The notes under the pieces: model-generated
Seen by the model: the letters and a program-made list of their open reading frames with translations, nothing else
The model's database searches: none
Told to the model about the DNA's origin: nothing
Position numbers and translations under genes: made by a program
Assembly: GCA_963821715.1 (NCBI GenBank)
Contig: CAWGET010000002.1
Location: 1 to 64,000, forward strand
Length of the DNA stretch: 64,000 bases
Direction of reading: 5' to 3'
From: CAWGET01 sp963821715
GTDB taxonomy: Bacteria > Bacteroidota > Ignavibacteria > Ignavibacteriales > Melioribacteraceae
Part shown: positions 59,975-64,000 of the stretch, one piece after another
Layout of the letters: each line of letters starts with the position of its first letter
How positions within the stretch are numbered: position 1 is the stretch's first letter

Positions 59975-61801
59975 TCACCCTGGTCCAAATTCAGCGCGGC
60001 TTTCCTGGAGAAATAATTCTTTCTGATATTTATTTATCATCGTATCCTTGGAAATTATTCCTATTACCTTACCGGATTCCTTATGTATTACAGGAAGATA
60101 TTCATAATCTCCGAATTCCAGTTTTTTCAAAGCCTGTTCCCCGTCCTGATATTCATAAATTGTTTCTATGGAATGACGCATAACATCTTTAGCGATTAAG
60201 AATTGAGAAATGCCGCGGTATTCATCGTCAAGAATAGCGTCTCGTATATCTTGAAAAGCAATCTGGCCGGAAAGTTTTTTATTTTCATCCAAAACAAGAA
60301 TTGAGTTGTATGAAGTTTGCTTCAGTTTCTCAATTATCATTTTAAAATCGTAATTTTCGTAGATATAGTCGAATTTTCTATTAATAAGATTTCTGACGGT
60401 AATCTGCTTTAAAATCGAAATTTTTCTTCCATAGATATCCATCTCTTTTCCTTCTCTCTTAAATTTCAAAGTATAAAGAGATCCGCCGAGAATAGCTTTG
60501 GAAAGTGTGGTTGAAATTATAATTGTAAGCATCAAAGGCAAAATAATCTTGTAGTTATTCGTCATTTCGAATACCATGATTAATGCCGTGAGCGAAGCAT
60601 TTGTGGTTCCGGCTACGACCGCTCCCATTCCGACAAGTGCATACGCACCGGCCGGAGCGGTGAGATTGGGGAAAATATTATTGATAATTATGCCGAATGC
60701 TCCTCCGAGCATTGCTCCCGTAAATAAACTCGGAGCAAATGTTCCACCATTTCCGCCGCTGCCTATTGTGGTTGCGGTTGCAATCGGTTTTAAAAACAGG
60801 AGCAACATTACAATCAATAGAGTTAGTCTTGCGTCGAGTACGCTATCAATAGATACATAAGAAAATCCATAAACGCCCGGAAGATAAACACCGATAATTC
60901 CTACTATCAAACCGCCGAGAGCAGTTTTAAAATACGGAGGCATTTTTTTGAGGTTAGCAAAGAACCCTTCTATAGAATAAAATACTTTAACAAAATATAC
61001 AGATGTTAAACCGGCTAATAATCCTAGAATAATATAAAACCCGAATTCAAGATTGTTAAGCAACTCATAAGTTGGAATTTCGAAAGCCGGCTCGTTACCG
61101 AGATAGCTTCGGGATAATGCCGTTGCAATTACGGATGCAATTATTATGGGACTGAAAGTTTGTGCCCGGAATGTTCTGAGAATAATTTCCATGGCGAATA
61201 AGGCGCCGCCAAGAGGCGCGTTGAAGGCGGCGGATAATCCCGCAGCAGCTCCACACCCAACAATAATTTTTAATCTATCAGGAGAAAGATGAAGCATTTG
61301 TCCGAACGCAGAAGCTATAGAAGCGCCGATCTGAACAATTGGGCCTTCCCTGCCGCCGGCGCCGCCGGTTCCGATACTTAGTGCGGAACCAACGATCTTT
61401 TTTATTGCAATATTCCCCTTTATCACACCGCCTTTTGATGCAACAGCGTCGATAACATTCGGGATTCCCTCGCCTTTTTCTCCTTTTTCAAAGTAGTGAG
61501 CGAGTAGTCCGACAAGAAGGCCGCCAATAGCGGGAATAAATGCGATGAGAATATAAATGCGCCAATCATTTAAACCAAGAAGAGATTCTTCCCCGAAGAG
61601 TCTACCCGGAAGATCGAAGAAAATGTCTTTTATAAAATTTATTGCTTCGTGAAAAACAATAGCTCCGATTCCGGCTAAAAATCCTGTGATACCGCCGATA
61701 ATCAGGAGATAGGTTTCCTGGGAAAATGTAAATTTCGAAAAGTATCGGTTTATCCTTAGATCATAATATCGTAAGCTTCTCTTAAAAGACTCGTAATCCA
61801 C
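59975..61801 (-). CDS. ClC-family chloride channel/transporter with CBS domains
   Basis: A 608-residue ClC protein. The gating Glu is E152 in GGREGPIVQIG. The chloride-binding loop reads GEGIPNV (residues 110-116), where E. coli ClC has GSGIP, so the Ser ligand is replaced. Other motifs are GSGGNGGTFAPSLFTGA and the final helices with NNYKIILPLM. Two CBS domains occupy about 475-600. CBS domains often bind adenine nucleotides. It may export or import Cl-, nitrate or fluoride. Confidence 0.9.
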   Translation of the reverse strand: MDYESFKRSLRYYDLRINRYFSKFTFSQETYLLIIGGITGFLAGIGAIVFHEAINFIKDIFFDLPGRLFGEESLLGLNDWRIYILIAFIPAIGGLLVGLLAHYFEKGEKGEGIPNVIDAVASKGGVIKGNIAIKKIVGSALSIGTGGAGGREGPIVQIGASIASAFGQMLHLSPDRLKIIVGCGAAAGLSAAFNAPLGGALFAMEIILRTFRAQTFSPIIIASVIATALSRSYLGNEPAFEIPTYELLNNLEFGFYIILGLLAGLTSVYFVKVFYSIEGFFANLKKMPPYFKTALGGLIVGIIGVYLPGVYGFSYVSIDSVLDARLTLLIVMLLLFLKPIATATTIGSGGNGGTFAPSLFTGAMLGGAFGIIINNIFPNLTAPAGAYALVGMGAVVAGTTNASLTALIMVFEMTNNYKIILPLMLTIIISTTLSKAILGGSLYTLKFKREGKEMDIYGRKISILKQITVRNLINRKFDYIYENYDFKMIIEKLKQTSYNSILVLDENKKLSGQIAFQDIRDAILDDEYRGISQFLIAKDVMRHSIETIYEYQDGEQALKKLEFGDYEYLPVIHKESGKVIGIISKDTMINKYQKELFLQESRAEFGPG

Positions 61802-61816
61802 TCTCTACCTGCATTC

Positions 61817-62668
61817 TCAATCGTATTTGTAAAAACCTTCACCTGTTTTTCTTCCGAGTTTTTTTGCCGCAACCATTTTTTTTAGTAAAGGACAGGGACG
61901 ATATTTTGTGTCGTTAAAGCCTCCATATAAAACGTTCATTATCGCAAGGCAAACGTCCAGTCCAATAAAATCAGCCAAAGTTAAAGGTCCCATGGGATGA
62001 TTCATTCCAAGTTTCATAACAGTATCGATATCTTCCGCATTTGCCACACCTTCCATCAATGCGAATACTGCTTCATTTATCATAGGCATTAAAATTCTAT
62101 TGGAAATGAATCCCGGATAATCGTGCACTTCTACCGGAGTTTTTTTCAGCTTCTGGGAAAGTTCTTTAATAGTATTATAAGTTTCGTCGGAAGTATCGTA
62201 TCCTCTTATTATCTCAACTAATTTCATTACAGGAACAGGATTCATAAAGTGCATGCCGATGAATTTATCAGATCTTGCAACAGCACCCAATTCTGTTATT
62301 GAAATTGCGGATGTATTAGACGCAAATATAGAATCATTTTTAACTAATCCAGTTAACGTATTGAAAAGGCTTTTCTTAGCTTCTTTTTCTTCAACTATCG
62401 CTTCAATAACTAAGTCCGTATCTTTATCAATATTTTCAACGCCAACCAAAGATTTAATATTATTCAACGTAGCAGATTTCTCATCTTCACTGATAATATC
62501 TTTTTTAACCTGTCTATCCAAATTTTTCGAAATGGTCTGTATCGCTTTATCGAGAAAGTTTTGGTCAACGTCAATTAAACTGACGGAAAAATTATTCTGC
62601 GCAAAAACATGAGCAATCCCATTACCCATTGTTCCGGCTCCAATAACTGCTACTTTTTTAATTTCCAT
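61817..62668 (-). CDS. 3-hydroxyacyl-CoA (3-hydroxybutyryl-CoA) dehydrogenase
   Basis: A 283-residue NAD(P)-dependent enzyme oxidising 3-hydroxybutyryl-CoA, or reducing acetoacetyl-CoA. The Rossmann motif is VIGAGTMGNGIAHVFA (8-23); the catalytic His is in GMHFMNPVPVMKLVE and FISNRILMPMINEA follows. It has the length of the monofunctional Hbd/PaaH type. It lies 6 bp downstream of the thiolase, so they form an operon for C4 acyl-CoA metabolism. Confidence 0.92.
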   Translation of the reverse strand: MEIKKVAVIGAGTMGNGIAHVFAQNNFSVSLIDVDQNFLDKAIQTISKNLDRQVKKDIISEDEKSATLNNIKSLVGVENIDKDTDLVIEAIVEEKEAKKSLFNTLTGLVKNDSIFASNTSAISITELGAVARSDKFIGMHFMNPVPVMKLVEIIRGYDTSDETYNTIKELSQKLKKTPVEVHDYPGFISNRILMPMINEAVFALMEGVANAEDIDTVMKLGMNHPMGPLTLADFIGLDVCLAIMNVLYGGFNDTKYRPCPLLKKMVAAKKLGRKTGEGFYKYD

Positions 62669-62674
62669 AAATAT

Positions 62675-63856
62675 TTACCCGTTATAATTTTTAACAATTA
62701 GTGCAGAGGCCTCTCCGCCGCCAATACACAATGAAGCTAATCCCAATTCGGAATTACGCCTTTTCATTTCGTGGATTAATGTAATTAAGATTCTTGCTCC
62801 GCTTGCTCCAATCGGATGGCCGAGAGCAATTGCGCCGCCGTTTACATTAATTTTATCCGGATTCAAATTTAATATTTTATTTACTGCCAGCGATACCACC
62901 GCGAATGCTTCGTTTATTTCAAAAAGATCTATATCATCTTTTGTAAGATTTGCTTTTTTTAAAACTTTATCAATTGCATCGGCAGGTGCCGTTGTAAATT
63001 CAATAGGTGCTTTTGCCGCAGAGCTTTGAGCTACAATTTCTACAAGCGGAGTCAACTTTAGCGCTTTAGCTTTTTCTTCCGACATTACAAGCAGCGCCGC
63101 GCCTCCATCGTTGAGTTTAGAGGCGTTTGCGGCTGTTACAACGCCTTCTTTGTCGAATACCGGTCTCAGCTTAGGTATCTTGTCAAAATTAGTCTTAAAC
63201 GGCTCTTCGTCCTTGTCTACCATAACAGTCTCTTTTCTCGATTGAATTTCAACAGGGACAATCTCATCATTGAAAATACCGTCCTCCTGAGCTTTTTGTG
63301 CTCGCTTATAAGATTCTACTGCAAACTCATCTAATTCTTCCCTGCTAAGTTTATAATCTTTTGCACAGGAATCGGCACAGCTTCCCATGTGAATATTATT
63401 GTAAACATCCCAAAGTCCATCTAGGATCATAGAATCTTTAACTTTAGCGTCTCCCATCCTATAACCGTTTCTTGCTCCCGGTAAAAGATACGGAGCATTA
63501 CTCATACTTTCCAAACCGCCAGCTACTACAACTTCCGCGTCGCCGAGTAAAATTGCCTGATGAGCCAGCATAACCGCTTTAAGTCCGCTTCCGCACATTT
63601 TATTGATGGTTAGACATTCGGTTTTATCGGGCAAACCGGCAAACAGCGCCGCCTGCCTTGCAGGTGCTTGTCCCAATCCGGCTGATAAAACATTTCCCAT
63701 TATAACTTCATCAATTTCCGAAAGATTAATTTTGGTTTCGTCAAGTATTCCTTTTATCGCGGCAGTTCCTAATTCTATAGCCGATTTGGAGGCAAGACTT
63801 CCTGAAAAAGAACCTATTGCCGTTCTTTTAGCTGAAACTATTACAGCTTTGTTCAT
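62675..63856 (-). CDS. Acetyl-CoA acetyltransferase (thiolase)
   Basis: A 393-residue thiolase that condenses or cleaves acetyl-CoA/acetoacetyl-CoA. Acyl Cys C88 lies in NKMCGSGLKAV. The C-terminal motifs GHPIGASGARILITL and SLCIGGGEASALIV contain the catalytic His and Cys. It is in an operon with the 3-hydroxyacyl-CoA dehydrogenase. Confidence 0.94.
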   Translation of the reverse strand: MNKAVIVSAKRTAIGSFSGSLASKSAIELGTAAIKGILDETKINLSEIDEVIMGNVLSAGLGQAPARQAALFAGLPDKTECLTINKMCGSGLKAVMLAHQAILLGDAEVVVAGGLESMSNAPYLLPGARNGYRMGDAKVKDSMILDGLWDVYNNIHMGSCADSCAKDYKLSREELDEFAVESYKRAQKAQEDGIFNDEIVPVEIQSRKETVMVDKDEEPFKTNFDKIPKLRPVFDKEGVVTAANASKLNDGGAALLVMSEEKAKALKLTPLVEIVAQSSAAKAPIEFTTAPADAIDKVLKKANLTKDDIDLFEINEAFAVVSLAVNKILNLNPDKINVNGGAIALGHPIGASGARILITLIHEMKRRNSELGLASLCIGGGEASALIVKNYNG

Positions 63857-63930
63857 AATAATTACCCGTTTAATAATATAATTTGAATTATTAGATTTTT
63901 AAGATAGGAAAATTGGATTACAGAATAAAG

Positions 63931-64000
63931 CTACTCTTCAGCCTCGAACGATAAGCAGCATTTCAACTTCCCGCAGGGTCCGCTTAGTTTAGACATATTA
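63931..64000 (-). CDS. C-terminus of a RicT/YaaT (PSP1)-type protein, cut by the window edge
   Basis: The minus-strand frame at the very end reads MSKLSGPCGKLKCCLSFEAEE and stops at 63931. The SGxCGxLxCCLxxE element is the Cys signature of PSP1/RicT proteins, which in B. subtilis bind Fe-S clusters in the RicAFT complex. The N-terminal bulk lies outside. In B. subtilis YaaT about 80 more residues follow this motif, so the protein here would end unusually early. The other frames do not resume the family sequence. Confidence 0.7.
   Translation of the reverse strand, partial: NMSKLSGPCGKLKCCLSFEAEE

Overview
ORGANISM. The window looks like chromosome of a low-GC, mainly anaerobic member of the Bacteroidota/Chlorobiota/Ignavibacteriota group, most likely Ignavibacteria-like. 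This is inferred from gene content, not from a marker gene. The pointers are tightly overlapping operons with weak Shine-Dalgarno sites, a quinol-type nitric oxide reductase, NAD-linked [FeFe] hydrogenases, POT and ClC transporters, GT9 clusters and DUF6624/DUF5683-type proteins. None of it looks like phage.

ACCESSORY REGION (1-11.3 kb). An IS256-type insertion sequence (24-1462), with an exact 8-bp target duplication and a transposase broken by a 19-nt insertion, sits at the stop codon of a serine hydrolase gene. Next come a CPBP-family membrane protease and a DUF6624 lipo/secreted protein, both on the minus strand and separated by a 130-nt imperfect palindrome. That palindrome looks like an integron attC site. 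The array starts next to a divergent XerC/D-like tyrosine recombinase (4625-5446). CACAACAAC/GTTGTTGTG boxes mark the palindrome and both sides of the recombinase. Together this is an integron-like gene-capture platform built on a short Xer-type recombinase that lacks the IntI-specific insertion. Beyond it lie a decayed tail of a cation-efflux gene, two secreted proteins of unknown function (one an acidic internal repeat protein), the quinol NO reductase norB with a perfect inverted repeat in its leader, and a full-length cation diffusion facilitator.

HYDROGENASE OPERON (11.6-23.8 kb). A near-consensus sigma-54 promoter leads into one collinear run of nine genes that ends at a clear terminator. 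There are two complete NuoE/NuoF/[FeFe]-hydrogenase trios. Between them lie a sensory-hydrogenase/histidine-kinase fusion, two single-domain receivers and a receiver-PAS-kinase protein. The layout suggests a redox or H2-sensing circuit encoded inside the operon for the catalytic enzymes. A separate membrane histidine kinase follows.

CORE GENES (25-51 kb). The minus-strand block carries ispE, a homocysteine methyltransferase-like gene, three GT9 glycosyltransferases, a MauE/DoxX-like protein, a rhodanese, rqcH, a GlmU-like left-handed beta-helix protein and nagB. The plus-strand block carries a POT transporter, PASTA protein, rpe, nagA, folP, cdaA, an MBL hydrolase, parA-parB, a DUF5683 protein, a zinc-ribbon/Yip1 protein, aroQ, a MerR regulator, tRNA-Pro(GGG), purF, pgsA, ftsY and a diacylglycerol-kinase-like gene.

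51-64 kb. Small conserved genes lead to a five-gene operon (54488-59912): a KamA-type lysine aminomutase, a GNAT-deacetylase fusion, two ATP-grasp ligases and a GNAT. I do not recognise this as a named pathway. It reads like a pathway that makes or modifies beta-lysine or a related diamine and ligates it to something. The end holds a ClC-CBS channel, 3-hydroxyacyl-CoA dehydrogenase, thiolase and the C-terminus of a RicT/PSP1-type protein cut by the window edge.

The best candidates for undescribed biology are the KamA/ATP-grasp/deacetylase operon, the Xer-based integron-like platform and the hydrogenase operon with its embedded sensor.
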